A DNA stretch of 64,000 nucleotides, taken from assembly GCA_022316685.1 (NCBI GenBank), contig JAKJHU010001065.1, positions 1 through 64,000 on the forward strand. Reading direction: 5' to 3'. Positions 1 to 10,655 of this stretch are shown here, one piece after another. How positions within the stretch are numbered: the first letter of the stretch is position 1; each line of letters opens with the position of its first letter. The stretch comes from Progne subis subis (lineage: Eukaryota; Chordata; Aves; Passeriformes; Hirundinidae). The notes under the pieces were generated by a model. It had not been told where the DNA came from, searched no databases, and saw only the letters and a list, made by a program, of their open reading frames with translations. Position numbers and translations under genes: made by a program.

Positions 1-63
1 CATCCCTGGGAGAAGCTCGGCCCGGCCCACATCCAGCCTTCTGGGAGCTTCCACCGCCTCTGA
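1..63 (+). CDS. 3' end of tandem gene copy 0 (partial)
   Basis: These 20 codons plus TGA match the last codons of the intact copy at 3395-4000, with a silent-looking difference near the end. The rest of this copy lies left of the window. It is followed by a conserved 3' region and AATAAA at 699. Function is unknown; see the full copy. Confidence 0.7.
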   Translation, partial: HPWEKLGPAHIQPSGSFHRL

Positions 64-698
64 CGGCCTCCAAGCCTGCAAGTCCCTCCCAGCTCTCAAC
101 CACCTCCCTCCCTCGCAGAACCTCCCCAGCGCCGAGACGCTGTCTCCCTCCCAGCAGCTTGCCACAGCCTCCATCCCTGCTGAGAGCCCCCAGCCCTTCA
201 AGATCCTGCGCCTGCCAAGACCTATCCCTGGCGCCCAGTTCCTGCCTCCCTCCCACACATTCCCTCTGGAGGCCTCCAGCCCTCCCGGCCTCTCAGGAAA
301 GCCTGCATGCCTGCGCACCCTCAGCAAGCGCTGGACACCTCCTCCTGCTCCCTTCAACATCAACAGCATCCCGTGCACATCGAGAGCCCCGGCGTGTCCC
401 AGGGCACTGACACGGCCAGGGAAAGCTGGCAAGCACAAACAGGAGCCCAGCTGGAGAAGGAGAGGCATTCCCAGGAGCAGGTGGCTGAGCCACAAGCATC
501 CTGCAGCCACCAGTGTCCAGCGCAGGGCTCCCAGGATGCTGTGCCTGACTCAGGCAGCAACAGCCCCAGCTGGGTGGCACAGACGGCGCCCACGAGACCA
601 TGGCGCTTGCGTGGTCTCCAGGAGGCTGCCCCGAGACGGCCCCCGCAGCCCAGGCAGGTGGTCACAGGCCTCGGAGGGCCCTTCCACCCTAGGTGTTA

Positions 699-704
699 AA
701 TAAA
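699..704 (+). terminator. Poly(A) signal of tandem gene copy 0
   Basis: AATAAA within the context GTGTTAAATAAATTAG, kept identically in all three copies about 640 bp after the short-frame stop codon. Its conservation supports the plus strand as the transcribed strand. Confidence 0.6.
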
Positions 705-3259
705 TTAGCATTCCCCCAAAGAGCTGTGGCAGTGTTCCTGCTGGGAGAGGGCTCTTTTCTTCCCAGCAATTGGCTCAGTGCTGGGCTTGCCTACGGGCTG
801 GGGATGCTGGGCCATTCCCAACGACTCGCTTTAAACTCCTGTTTGTCCTCTGAGGCTGAGCAAGTATCACGTGCAAGCCTCACCCGTGTTTTTGTCATTT
901 CCACTGACATCCTTCTGAGAGAGATGCCTGCGGGGCTGACCCATATACCAGTGCTTGGAGGCTTGGGAGGGACACAGTTACGGCTCCACTCTGCTTCTCC
1001 AAACGCTCCGCTGCCCATCCTTGTGGGAGCTGGTGTTGGAGTGTGTTCATTTGGTTGATCCTGTGTTTCCTTTTGATCTTGGTGTTTGTGATGTTTTCTT
1101 CCCTGTTCCCCTTGGAAAGTGGAGCACGTTGTTTGTCCCTGCTTCGCTGCGCCCATCCCCCCAGGCTGGAATGGAACCCAACTCTGTTCCACTCCCACCT
1201 TCTCCCTGATCGGGGAGTGCCTTGTCCCTGCCTCTAGGCCCTTCCCCGCTCTGGGAAAAAGGCCTGCGACTGCCGGCAGCTCTGTCTCTCTGGCACCGGC
1301 GGGGACGGGGAAGGAGCTAAGGAAGAGCTGCGGCCGGCAGGGCAGGAGCCCAGAATCAAGCCATGATATGCCCCAGGACAGAGGGCAAGCGCGGTGCCTT
1401 TTGCCATCGACGGTCATCTGGGTCTCTCCAAAGAACCACCACAAGCAGGGATGGGGCAAGCACGTGGAACTGTGCCTTTGCAGGTGGCCAAGGCAGCCCC
1501 GCTGCAAGAGCAGCCTCTCCAGCACTTCACAGCAGCCTGGTGCCTGGCAGCAGTTGATGGGGAGGAAATGACTCGGGTGGCCACAGGGCCCAGCCTGTGT
1601 GGCCGTGCCCGTGTGGCCGTGCCTGCGCCATGCTGCAGGCAGGGGCTGCCTGGTGCTGGCTGTGGATTGCCCAAGAGTGAGGCCATGGCCGCTCCCTGCA
1701 GTCCCGTCCCTGCCCGATTTCCCCTTTGCCCAGGGAGGCTCAAGGGCAGGCAAGTGCAGGCTCAGGAGCTGATGCTGCCCACTGCAGAGTGTCCTCTGGC
1801 TCATCTGGAGGCAGCCAGTGGCAGCTGTGGGGCTCGTGCAGGGGCGCTGGGGCTGTGACCCCCCACTGCCACCAAAGGCTACGGCGGCTGCCTTGCCGGC
1901 ACGGTGGGCTGTGGAGCACACTTTGGGGAGCAGAGGGGACACAAGGCAGGCCTCCACTGAAGGGCAAGCCTGTGTGGCAAGAGCGGGCAGAGTGAAGGGA
2001 CGCAGGACGCTGCGAGTGGGGCAGTTGAAAGCAACAGCTGAGGACAGCCGAAAGGCCAAAGAGAGCAGAAGAACTTGTTGCACATGAGGAGTGGGGGCTG
2101 AAGGTGTGTGCTGGCCTTTTGCCGGTGCCTCAGAGAGACGGGCAACCTGAGCACGTGAGGCAATGGGGAACAAAGACACGCAGAGCTCCTTATGCGTCCA
2201 GAGAACATGTGCCTGTTGCTGTGTGGGCAGCTGTGTGAGCTGCTGCCAAGATAGCCAGGGGCTCGGAGGGCACGCCGTCCCTGCTTCCCTCAAGGGGAAG
2301 GACAGCACAGCTGCCGCAGCTGCTTGCCAGGGTGCGTGCGCTTTCATCGCTGCCTTGCAGCAATGGGTTGGGAGTTGCCAGTGCCCGGAGCCAAGCTGTC
2401 CCTCTCCCGCTGTGTGACTCGCAGCAGGCTGGAAGCAGCGCTAGCACGGCCGGCTGCTGGCCCTGCCTGGCGACAGCAGAGGCTGGCACGGGCAGCCTCT
2501 TGCCAGACTGCAGGTGGCCCAGGCAGGACTGGGCTTTCCGTCGGCAGACATGCCCAAGGCATGGGGCCGGGCCCATGCGAGCTGTGGCCATCACTCTGGT
2601 GATCCAGCGGCAGCACTAATCCTGCCCACTTACAGCAGCTGGGACTGAGCAGCCAGACACGTAGCCTGAGCCTGTGGAATGAAGCTGCCCAGGCAGGGCC
2701 AGACCTGGAGCAGGGATTCCACTCCTGGTGTGGCCAGCACATCAGGCCATGCAAGTGTTGCAGCAAGTGCAGAGGAGGCCAGCGGGTTGCTAAGGTGAGC
2801 AGCTCTCCTGTGGAGACAGCTTGAGAGAGAGTTGGAGCTGCTCAGGCTGGAGAAGAGAAGGTTGTGCGGAGGCCTCCCAGTGCCTTGCAGTGTCTACCAG
2901 GAGCTCGTAGGGAGCTGCAGAGGCATTCTGTGACAGCAATTGTAGTGAGAGGCTAAGGGCTTGGAGCTGGCAGGCAGGTGGGGAGAGCTGCCTGGGCATG
3001 GGGAACTGCAGCCGCCTTTGTGTCTGCAGGATCTTCTCCGGCACAGGGCAGAGGCTGTTCCCAGCCAGCAGTTGCCACAGCCTTGGGGGAGCCATGGGCT
3101 AGGCATTGTTGGCACCTGACCTCTTCCTGATGTGGCCCGGGCTCCTGGGAGAGCTTGGCTGCCACAGCCTGGGCTCCCATTTTCAGTGGCAGGCCTTTCC
3201 TGGCCATCAGCGCCCTGCTGCCTGAGTGGGTCTTGCCGGCCCTGAGGCAGGCGGTGCTG
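705..3259. other. Spacer of tandem unit 1
   Basis: GC-rich spacer between the poly(A) signal of copy 0 and the promoter of copy 1. Long open frames on the minus strand are present, but their ends shift frame between units, so I do not call genes. The only recognisable piece is a short CR1 fragment near 2833-2920. Confidence 0.6.
2833..2920 (+). mobile_element. CR1 LINE 3'-region fragment
   Basis: The stretch around GGCTGGAGAAGAGAAGG, followed by a gene-end-like GGCCTCCCAGTGCC tract, resembles the widely conserved 3' part of avian CR1 retroposons. The same fragment sits at the equivalent place in the next unit (about 6772), so it was inserted before the unit was duplicated. Ends are approximate. 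Confidence 0.55.
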
Positions 3260-3360
3260 TGAGGTCACAAATGGCGTGACAGCGGCCTGAGGCTGGGCTG
3301 TGATGTCACGCCGTGTGGCGGCCCCAGCATTGTGAGGTCACCGGGCCATCCCTATATAAG
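3260..3360 (+). promoter_or_regulatory. CRE-like/TATA promoter of tandem gene copy 1
   Basis: Three CRE-like octamers of the form TGAxGTCA lie at 3260-3267, 3301-3308 and 3333-3340, followed by TATATAAG at 3353-3360. A start about 30 bp past the TATA box would leave a leader of only about 10-15 nt before the ATG at 3395. CRE sites next to a TATA box are typical of CREB/CREM-driven promoters, including many spermatid genes; the tissue is inference. The arrangement is repeated in the next unit. Confidence 0.7.
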
Positions 3361-3394
3361 GCGGGCCGGCCCCACAGCCGCCAGTGCAGTGGCG

Positions 3395-4000
3395 ATGGCA
3401 CGTGTCGGAGCCGTGAGCGACGTCAGCGTCCTGCTGGCTGCACTTGCCCTGCTGCTGGCCACGGTGGCTGTCCGCTGGGTCATTGGCCACCGGGCACGGC
3501 AGGGCCGGCAGGCCGGGACTCGGAGGCCGCGCAAGCAGCTCGGGGGCCGGGCCAGGGGCTCACGCAGGAGCCCAGGAGCCCCTGTGGCTGCCAGGGCCTC
3601 CGGGCCTGGCACAAGCCCTCGGAAGCGTCCCGATGCTCCTGCCACTTGCCCCAAGGGACCCAGCAGCTGCGGCCCCTGCGTCAGCGTGGCCAAGGAGCTG
3701 CAGGGGCTGATGCTGCTGCTCCGGGCTCACCGTGGGACATGGGCTGCGCTTCATCCTGCCATGTGGCGGGCGCTGCGGGTGCACCTGCAGCAGCTGGGCA
3801 AGCGAGGCCACCTGCCCTGCTGTGCCTCGTCCCGCTGCTCCGGGCGCTTCTGTGCCTCTGGCAGGCTCCTCCCAGCCAGAGGGGCCATTCCTGGCTACAG
3901 CTTCCAGCCCTTCCAGGAGATTGTGTTGGACACCAACCATCCCTGGGAGAAGCTCGGCCCGGCCCACATCCAGCCTTCCGGGAGCTTCCACCGCCTCTGA
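3395..4000 (+). CDS. Tandem gene copy 1, N-terminal membrane-segment protein
   Basis: Intronless frame of 201 codons plus TGA. I chose the ATG at 3395 because the in-frame ATG upstream lies before the TATA box. Residues about 9-31 form one strongly hydrophobic segment (LLAALALLLA within it), then an Arg/Pro-rich basic stretch to about residue 85. A more ordered region of about 80 residues contains LQGLMLLLRAH and a Cys-rich patch, and the end includes SFQPFQEI and HPWEKLG. A short membrane-anchored N-terminus followed by a basic, proline-rich body resembles the layout of SPATA31/FAM205-type testis proteins, but I see no decisive motif and do not assign a family. Downstream, another frame (3732-4637) stays open in all copies; see copy 2. 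Confidence 0.6.
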   Translation: MARVGAVSDVSVLLAALALLLATVAVRWVIGHRARQGRQAGTRRPRKQLGGRARGSRRSPGAPVAARASGPGTSPRKRPDAPATCPKGPSSCGPCVSVAKELQGLMLLLRAHRGTWAALHPAMWRALRVHLQQLGKRGHLPCCASSRCSGRFCASGRLLPARGAIPGYSFQPFQEIVLDTNHPWEKLGPAHIQPSGSFHRL

Positions 4001-4636
4001 CGGCCTCCAACCCTGCAAGTCCCTCCCAGCTCTCAACCACCTCCCTCCCTCGCAGAACCTCCCCAGCGCCGAGACGCCGCCTCCCTCCCAGCAGCTTGCC
4101 AAAGCCTCCATCCCTGCTGAGAGCCCCCAGCCCTTCAAGATCCTGCGCCTGCCAAGACCTGTCCCTGGCGCCCAGTTCCTGCCTCCCTCCCACACATTCC
4201 CTCCTGGAGGCCTCCAGCCCTCCCGGCCTCTCAGGAAAGCCTCCATGCCTGCGCAGCCTGAGCAAGCGCTGGACACCTCCTCCTGCTCCCTTCCACATCA
4301 ACAGCATCCCGTGCACATCGAGAGCCCCGGCGTGTCCCAGGGCACTGACACGGCCAGGGAAAGCTGGCAAGCACAAACAGGAGCCCAGCTGGAGAAGGAG
4401 AGGCATTCCCAGGAGCAGGTGGCTGAGCCACAAGCATCCTGCAGCCACCAGTGTCCAGCGCAGGGCTCCCAGGATGCTGTGCCTGACTCAGGCAGCAACA
4501 GCCCCAGCTGGGTGGCACAGACGGCGCCCACGAGACCATGGCGCTTGCGTGGTCTCCAGGAGGCTGCCCCGAGACGGCCCCCGCAGCCCAGGCAGGTGGT
4601 CACAGGCCTCGGAGGGCCCTTCCACCCTAGGTGTTA

Positions 4637-4642
4637 AATAAA
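4637..4642 (+). terminator. Poly(A) signal of tandem gene copy 1
   Basis: AATAAA in the same context as in the other copies. In the alternative downstream frame the TAA stop overlaps this signal. Confidence 0.6.
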
Positions 4643-7195
4643 TTAGCATTCCCCCAAAGAGCTGTGGCAGGGTTCCTGCTGGGAGAGGGCTCTTTTCTTC
4701 CCAGCAATTGGCTCAGTGCTGGGCTTGCCTACGGGCTGGGGATGCTGGGCCATTCCCAACGACTCGCTTTAAACTCCTGTTTGTCCTCTGAGGCTGAGCA
4801 AGTATCACGTGCAAGCCTCACCCGTGTTTTTGTCATTTCCACTGACATCCTTCTGAGAGAGATGCCTGCAGGGCTGACCCATATACCAGTGCTTGGAGGC
4901 TTGGGAGGGACACAGTTACGGCTCCACTCTGCTTCTCCAAACGCTCCGCTGCCCATCCTTGTGGGAGCTGGTGTTGGAGTGTGTTCATTTGGTTGATCCT
5001 GTGTTTCCTTTTGATCTTGGTGTTTGTGATGTTTTCTTCCCTGTTCCCCTTGGAAAGTGGAGCACGTTGTTTGTCCCTGCTTCGCTGCGCCCATCCCCCA
5101 GGCTGGAATGGAACCCAACTCTGTTCCACTCCCACCTTCTCCCTGATCGGGGAGTGCCTTGTCCCTGCCTCTAGGCCCTTCCCCGCTCTGGGAAAAAGGC
5201 CTGCGACTGCCGGCAGCTCAGTCTCTCTGGCACCGGCGGGGACGGGGAAGGAGCTAAGGAAGAGCTGCGGCCGGCAGGGCAGGAGCCCAGAATCAAGCCA
5301 TGATATGCCCCAGGACAGAGGGCAAGCGCGGTGCCTTTTGCCATCGACGGTCATCTGGGTCTCTCCAAAGAACCACCACAAGCAGGGATGGGGCAGGCAC
5401 GTGGAACTGTGCCTTTGCAGGTGGCCAAGGCAGCCCCGCTGCAAGAGCAGCCTCTCCATTACTTCACAGCAGCCTGGTGCCTGGCAGCAGTTGATGGGGA
5501 GGAAATGACTCGGGTGGCCACAGGGCCCAGCCTGTGTGGCCGTGGCCGTGTGGCCGTGCCTGCGCCATGCTGCAGGCAGGGGCTGCCTGGTGCTGGCTGT
5601 GGATTGCCCAAGAGTGAGGCCATGGCCGCTCCCTGCAGTCCCGTCCCTGCCCGATTTCCCCTTTGCCCAGGGAGGCTCAAGGGCAGGCAAGTGCAGGCTC
5701 AGGAGCTGATGCTGCCCACTGCAGAGTGTCCTGTGGCTCACCTGGAGGCAGCCAGTGGCAGCTGTGGGGCTCGTGCAGGGGCGCTGGGGCTGTGACCCCC
5801 CACTGCCACCAAAGGCTACGGCGGCTGCCTTGCCGGCACGGTGGGCTGTGGAGCACACTTTGGGGAGCAGAGGGGACACAAGGCAGGCCTCCACTGAAGG
5901 GCAAGCCTGTGTGGGAAGAGCGGGCAGAGTGAAGGGACGCAGGACGCTGCGAGTGGGGCACTTGAAAGCAACAGCTGAGGACAGCCGAAAGGCCAAAGAG
6001 AGCAGAAGAACTTGTTGCACATGAGGAGTGGGGACTGAAGGTGTGTGCTGGCCTTTTGCCGGTGCCTCAGAGAGATGGGCAACCTGAGCACGTGAGGCAA
6101 TGGGGAACAAAGACACGCAGAGCTCCTTATGCGTCCAGAGAACATGTGCCTGTTGCTGTGGGGGCAGCTGTGTGAGCTGCTGCCAAGAGAGCCAGGGGCT
6201 CTGAGGGCACGCCGTCCCTGCTTCCCTCAAGGGGAAGGACAGCACAGCTGCCGCAGCTGCTTGCCAGGGTGCGTGCGCTTTCATCGCTGCCTTGCAGCAA
6301 TGGGTTGGCAGTTGCCAGTGCCCGGAGCCAAGCTGTCCCTCTCCCGCTGTGTGACTCGCAGCAGGCTGGAAGCAGCGCTAGCACGGCCGGCTGCTGGCCC
6401 TGCCTGGCGACAGCAGAGGCTGGCACGGGCAGCCTCTTGCCAGACTGCAGGTGGCGCAGGCAGGACTGGGCTTTCCGTCGGCAGAGATGCCCAAGGCATG
6501 GGGCCGGGCCCATGCGAGCTGTGGCCATCACTCTGGTGATCCAGCGGCAGCACTAATCCTGCCCACTTACAGCAGCTGGGACTGAGCAGCCAGACACGGA
6601 GCCTGAGCCTGTGGAATGAAGCTGCCCAGGCAGGGCCAGACCTGGAGCAGGGATTCCACTCCTGGTGTGGCCAGCACATCAGGCCATGCAAGTGTTGCAG
6701 CAAGTGCAGAGGAGGCCAGCGGGTTGCTAAGGTGAGCAGCTCTCCTGTGGAGACAGCTTGAGAGAGAGTTGGAGCTGCTCAGGCTGGAGAAGAGAAGGTT
6801 GTGCGGAGGCCTCCCAGTGCCTTGCAGTGTCTACCAGGAGCTCGTAGGGAGCTGCAGAGGCATTCTGTGACAGCAATTGTAGTGAGAGGCTAAGGGCTTG
6901 GAGCTGGCAGGCAGGTGGGGAGAGCTGCCTGGGCATGGGGAACTGCAGCCGCCTTTGTGTCTGCAGGATCTTCTCTGGCACAGGGCAGAGGCTGTTCCCA
7001 GCCAGCAGTTGCACAGCCTTGGGGGAGCCATGGGCTAGGCATTGTTGGCACCTGACCTCTTCCTGATGTGGCCCGGGCTCCTGGGAGAGCTTGGCTGCCA
7101 CAGCCTGGGCTCCCATTTTCAGTGGCAGGCCTTTCCTGGCCACCAGCGCCCTGCTGCCTGAGTGGGTCTTGCCGGCCCTGAGGCAGGCGGTGCTG
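4643..7195. other. Spacer of tandem unit 2
   Basis: Equivalent of the first spacer, with scattered substitutions and a one-base shorter C run near 5095 that changes the frame of the antisense open reading frame. No gene supported. Confidence 0.6.
6772..6859 (+). mobile_element. CR1 LINE 3'-region fragment (second copy)
   Basis: Same CR1-like fragment at the equivalent site of the second unit. Confidence 0.55.
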
Positions 7196-7296
7196 TGAGG
7201 TCACAAATGGCGTGACAGCAGCCTGAGGCTGGGCTGTGATGTCACGCCGTGTGGCGGCCCCAGCATTGTGAGGTCACCGGGCCATCCCTATATAAG
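7196..7296 (+). promoter_or_regulatory. CRE-like/TATA promoter of tandem gene copy 2
   Basis: CRE-like octamers at 7196-7203, 7237-7244 and 7269-7276 and TATATAAG at 7289-7296, unchanged relative to copy 1. The ATG at 7331 is again about 35 bp past the TATA box. Confidence 0.7.
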
Positions 7297-7330
7297 GCGG
7301 GCCGGCCCCACAGCCGCCAGTGCAGTGGCG

Positions 7331-8572
7331 ATGGCACGTGTCGGAGCCGTGAGCGACGTCAGCGTCCTGCTGGCTGCACTTGCCCTGCTGCTGGCCACGG
7401 CGGCTGTCCGCTGGGTCATTGGCCACCGGGCACGGCAGGGCCGGCAGGCCGGGACTCGGAGGCCGCGCAAGCAGCTCGGGGGCCGGGCCAGGGGCCCACG
7501 CAGGAGCCCAGGAGCCCCTGCGGCTGCCAGGGCCTCCGGGCCTGGCACAAGCCCTCGGAAGCGTCCCGATGCTCCCGCTGCTTGCCCCAAGGGACCCGGC
7601 AGCTGCGGCCCCTGCGTCAGCGTGGCTAAGGAGCTGCAGGGGCTGATGCTGCTGCTCCGGGCTCACCGTGGGACATGGGCTGCGCTTCATCCTGCCATGT
7701 GGCGGGCGCTGTGGGCGCACCTGCAGCAGCTGGGCAAGCGAGGCCACCTGCCCTGCTGTGCCTCGTCCCGCTGCTCCGGGCGCTTCTGTGCCTCTGGCAG
7801 GCTCCTCCCAGCCAGAGGGGCCATTCCTGGCACAGCTTCCAGCCCTTCCAGGAGATTGTGTTGGACACCAAGCATCCCTGGGAGAAGCTCGGCCCGGCCC
7901 GCATCCAGCCTTCCGGGAGCTTCCACCGCCTCTGACGGCCTCCAACCCTGCAAGTCCCTCCCAGCTCTCAACCACCTCCCTCCCTCGCAGAACCTCCCCA
8001 GCGCCGAGACGCCGCCTCCCTCCCAGCAGCTTGCCACAGCCTCCATCCCTGCTGAGAGCTCCCAGCCCTTCAAGATCCTGCGCCTGCCAAGACCTGTCGC
8101 TGGTGCCCACTTCCTGCCTCCCTCCCACACATTCCCTCCTGGAGGCCTCCAGCCCTCCCGGCCTCTCAGGAAAGCCTCCATGCCTGCGCAGCCTGAGCAA
8201 GCGCTGGACACCTCCTCCTGCTCCCTTCCACATCAACAGCATCCCGTGCACATCGAGAGCCCCGGTGTGTCCCAGGGCACTGACACGGCCAGGGCAAGCT
8301 GGCAAGCACAAACTGCAGCCCAGCTGGAGAAGGAGAGGCATTCCCATGAGCAGGTGGCTGAGCCACAAGCATCCTGCAGCCACCAGTGTCCAGCGCAGGG
8401 CTCCCAGGATGCTGTGCCTGACTCAGGCAGCAACAGCCCCAGCTGGGTGGCACAGACGGCGCCCACGAGACCATGGCGCTTGCGTGGTCTCCTGGAGGCT
8501 GCCCCGAGACGGCCCCCGCAGCCCAGGCAGGTGGTCACAGGCCTCGGAGGGCCCTTCCACCCTAGGTGTTAA
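7331..8572 (+). CDS. Tandem gene copy 2, frameshifted and extended
   Basis: The first about 167 codons match copy 1. At about 7831 one T is missing relative to copy 1 (CCTGGCACAG versus CCTGGCTACAG), so the reading frame moves into the downstream frame, which is open in every copy, and runs to a TAA overlapping the AATAAA. The result is a 413-residue product with a long Pro/Ser/Gln-rich tail instead of the short 34-residue end of copy 1. The tail contains recurring LQP-type motifs. Either the short form is ancestral and this is a mutation, or the long form is ancestral and copies 0 and 1 carry an insertion. A base-calling error is also possible. Confidence 0.5.
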   Translation: MARVGAVSDVSVLLAALALLLATAAVRWVIGHRARQGRQAGTRRPRKQLGGRARGPRRSPGAPAAARASGPGTSPRKRPDAPAACPKGPGSCGPCVSVAKELQGLMLLLRAHRGTWAALHPAMWRALWAHLQQLGKRGHLPCCASSRCSGRFCASGRLLPARGAIPGTASSPSRRLCWTPSIPGRSSARPASSLPGASTASDGLQPCKSLPALNHLPPSQNLPSAETPPPSQQLATASIPAESSQPFKILRLPRPVAGAHFLPPSHTFPPGGLQPSRPLRKASMPAQPEQALDTSSCSLPHQQHPVHIESPGVSQGTDTARASWQAQTAAQLEKERHSHEQVAEPQASCSHQCPAQGSQDAVPDSGSNSPSWVAQTAPTRPWRLRGLLEAAPRRPPQPRQVVTGLGGPFHPRC

Positions 8573-8577
8573 ATAAA
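8572..8577 (+). terminator. Poly(A) signal of tandem gene copy 2
   Basis: AATAAA whose first base is the last base of the TAA stop of the extended frame. Confidence 0.6.
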
Positions 8578-9781
8578 TTAGCATTCCCCCAAAGAGCTGT
8601 GGCAGGGTTCCTGCTGGGGGAGAGGGCTCTTTTCTTCCCAGCAATTGGCTCAGGGCTGGGCTTGCCTACGGGCTCGGGATGCTGGGCCATTCCCAACGAC
8701 TCGCTTTAATCTCCTGTTTGTCCTCTGAGGCTGAGCAAGTATCACGTGCAACCCTCACCGGTGTCTTTGTCATTGCCACTGACATCCTTCTGAGAGAGAT
8801 GCCTGTGGGGTTGACCCATATACCAGTGCTTGGAGGCTTGGTAGGGACGCAGTTACGGCCCCACTCTGCTTGTCCAAACGCTCCGCTGCCCATCCTTGTG
8901 GGAGCTGGTGTTCGAGTGTGTTCATTTGATTGATCCTGTGTTTCCTTTTGATCTTGGTGTTTGTGATGTTTTCTTCCCTGTTCCCCTTGGAAAGTGGAGC
9001 ACGTTGTTTGTCCCTGCTTCGCTGCGCCCATCCCCCAGGCTGGAATGGAACCCAACTCTGTTCCACTCCCACCTTCTCCCTGATCGGGGAGTGCCTTGTC
9101 CCTGCCTCTAGGCCCTTCCCCGCTCTGGGAAAAAGGCCTGCGACTGCCGGCAGCTCAGTCTCTCTGGCACCAGCGGGGACGGGGAAGGAGCTAAGGAAGA
9201 GCTGCGGCCGGCAGGGCAGGAGCCCAGAATCAAGCCATGATATGCCCCAGGACAGAGGGCAAGCGCGGTGCCTTTTGCCATCGACGGTCATCTGGGTCTC
9301 TCCAAAGAACCACCACAAGCAGGGATGGGGCAGGCACGTGGAACTGTGCCTTTGCAGGTGGCCAGGGCAGCCCCGCTGCAAGAGCAGCCTCTCCAGCGCT
9401 TCACAGCAGCCTGGTGCCTGGCAGCAGCTGATGGGGAGGAAATGACTTGGGTGGGCACAGGGCCCAGCCTGTGTGGCCGTGGCTGTGTGGCCGCGCCTGC
9501 GCCATGCTGCAGGCAGGGGCTGCCTGGTGCTGGCTGTGGATTGCCCAAGAGGTAGGCCATGGCCGCTCCCTGCAGTCCCGTCCCTGCCCGATTTCCCCTT
9601 TGCCCCGGGAGGCTCAAGGGCAGGCAAGTGCAGGCTCAGGAGCTGATGCTGCCCACTGCAGAGTGTCCTGTGGCTCACCTGGAGGCAGCCAGTGGTAGCT
9701 CTGGGTCTCGTGCAGGGGCGCCAGGGCTGTGACCCCCCACTGCCACCAAAGGCTACGGCGGCTGTCTTCCGGCACTGTGGG
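8578..9781. other. Truncated spacer of tandem unit 3
   Basis: Follows the first two spacers with slightly higher divergence, then ends at the ERV-A LTR. The next expected bases (CTGTGGAGCACAC in the other units) are absent on both sides of the ERV. No gene seen. Confidence 0.7.
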
Positions 9782-10464
9782 TGTCTCGGTTTGAAAAAAA
9801 GACAGGTGTCTGCTAAGGAGAGGCAGGCCTCTCTAGGAAATGAAGAATTCAAATCCTTCCCTCTGTGTTATTATAATTTGGAAGATTAAAAAAAAAACCA
9901 AAACTTTTCGGTCGGAGCTATGGGGAAAAGGAGTAATAGTCCTTTACTAGTAGATATAACAGGACAGACAAACAACAACAGCAATTATAATAACAGTAAA
10001 ACAGATCCAAGAAACCCGAGGGCAAACGGTGGAAAGTTCCTGCGCTGATGGCTGGAAGCTGGAAGCGGTGGACTGTCCTCGGCAGGCAGGGGGGTGTCCT
10101 GGCAGACGAAGTGAGCAGTGCCGGAGAAGCCGCAGCGGCTGTACCAGGGTTGACCCAAAATCCTGCAGGACAGCGAAGAAACTCCGAATTCCTGGGCACT
10201 CCAACAGATGGTAGAATTCCCAGGACCAAACTCCTCCGTTAACCGTGGACTCCAGGCAGCCAGCAGTCGCCCAAACTGTGCTCCCCGCAAGACTGAGAGC
10301 CGTGAGCCCGCACCTCAGCTCTCTCCGGAGCCTCCTCCATTCCCCAAAACCAAGTGATCAACTTCTTTTGTCAGGTTAAGCACCGCTTAACTATCAGTAC
10401 ATAAAAGTCTCCTAGAAACTCATGGGGGAGGGAAAAATTTTACAGGAGAACTTAACCCTCAACA
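9782..10464 (-). repeat. ERV-A 3' LTR
   Basis: 683 bp; begins TGTTGAGGGTTAAG and ends ...CGAGACA when read on the minus strand. Pairs with 15676-16361. The purine-rich tract sits just outside at about 10465-10490. An A-run within the LTR differs in length from its partner. Confidence 0.9.
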
Positions 10465-10655
10465 TTATCCACCCCGAATTTTTCCCACACCAACAGATTA
10501 TATTGAATTTAAATCTTTAAATAATATACATATATATGTACATGTGAATATAAATACAGACACAGTCACAGTGTTCACCGAAAAACAAGGTCCCCTTGAG
10601 GTATGCAGCGGGTCTCTCCATCCTTTTGCATCACCCACCATGTGCAGCCAGGTCC

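Larger units (their letters stand above)
1..9781 (+). repeat. Tandem array, ~3.94-kb gene-bearing unit
   Basis: The sequence at position 1 recurs nearly unchanged at 3938 and again at 7873, giving periods of 3937 and 3935 bp in direct orientation. Each unit carries the end of one gene copy, an AATAAA signal, a spacer, then the promoter and start of the next copy. Differences between copies are scattered substitutions and single-base indels, so the copies are recent or kept similar by conversion. The array is entered mid-gene at the left edge, so more units probably lie outside. It stops at 9781, where the ERV-A LTR begins in the middle of a spacer. Confidence 0.95.

Noticed and set aside
791..2347. 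518-codon open frame on the minus strand, repeated at 4833-6284 (483 codons) and 8770-9852
   Set aside because: Its ends change frame between units because of a C-run indel, composition follows GC-rich non-coding DNA, and no domain is visible. Promoter and poly(A) signals favour the plus strand.
3681..4448. Antisense open frames over the tandem gene (also 7274-8383)
   Set aside because: Mirror of a GC- and proline-rich plus-strand frame; no start context or conserved motif of their own.
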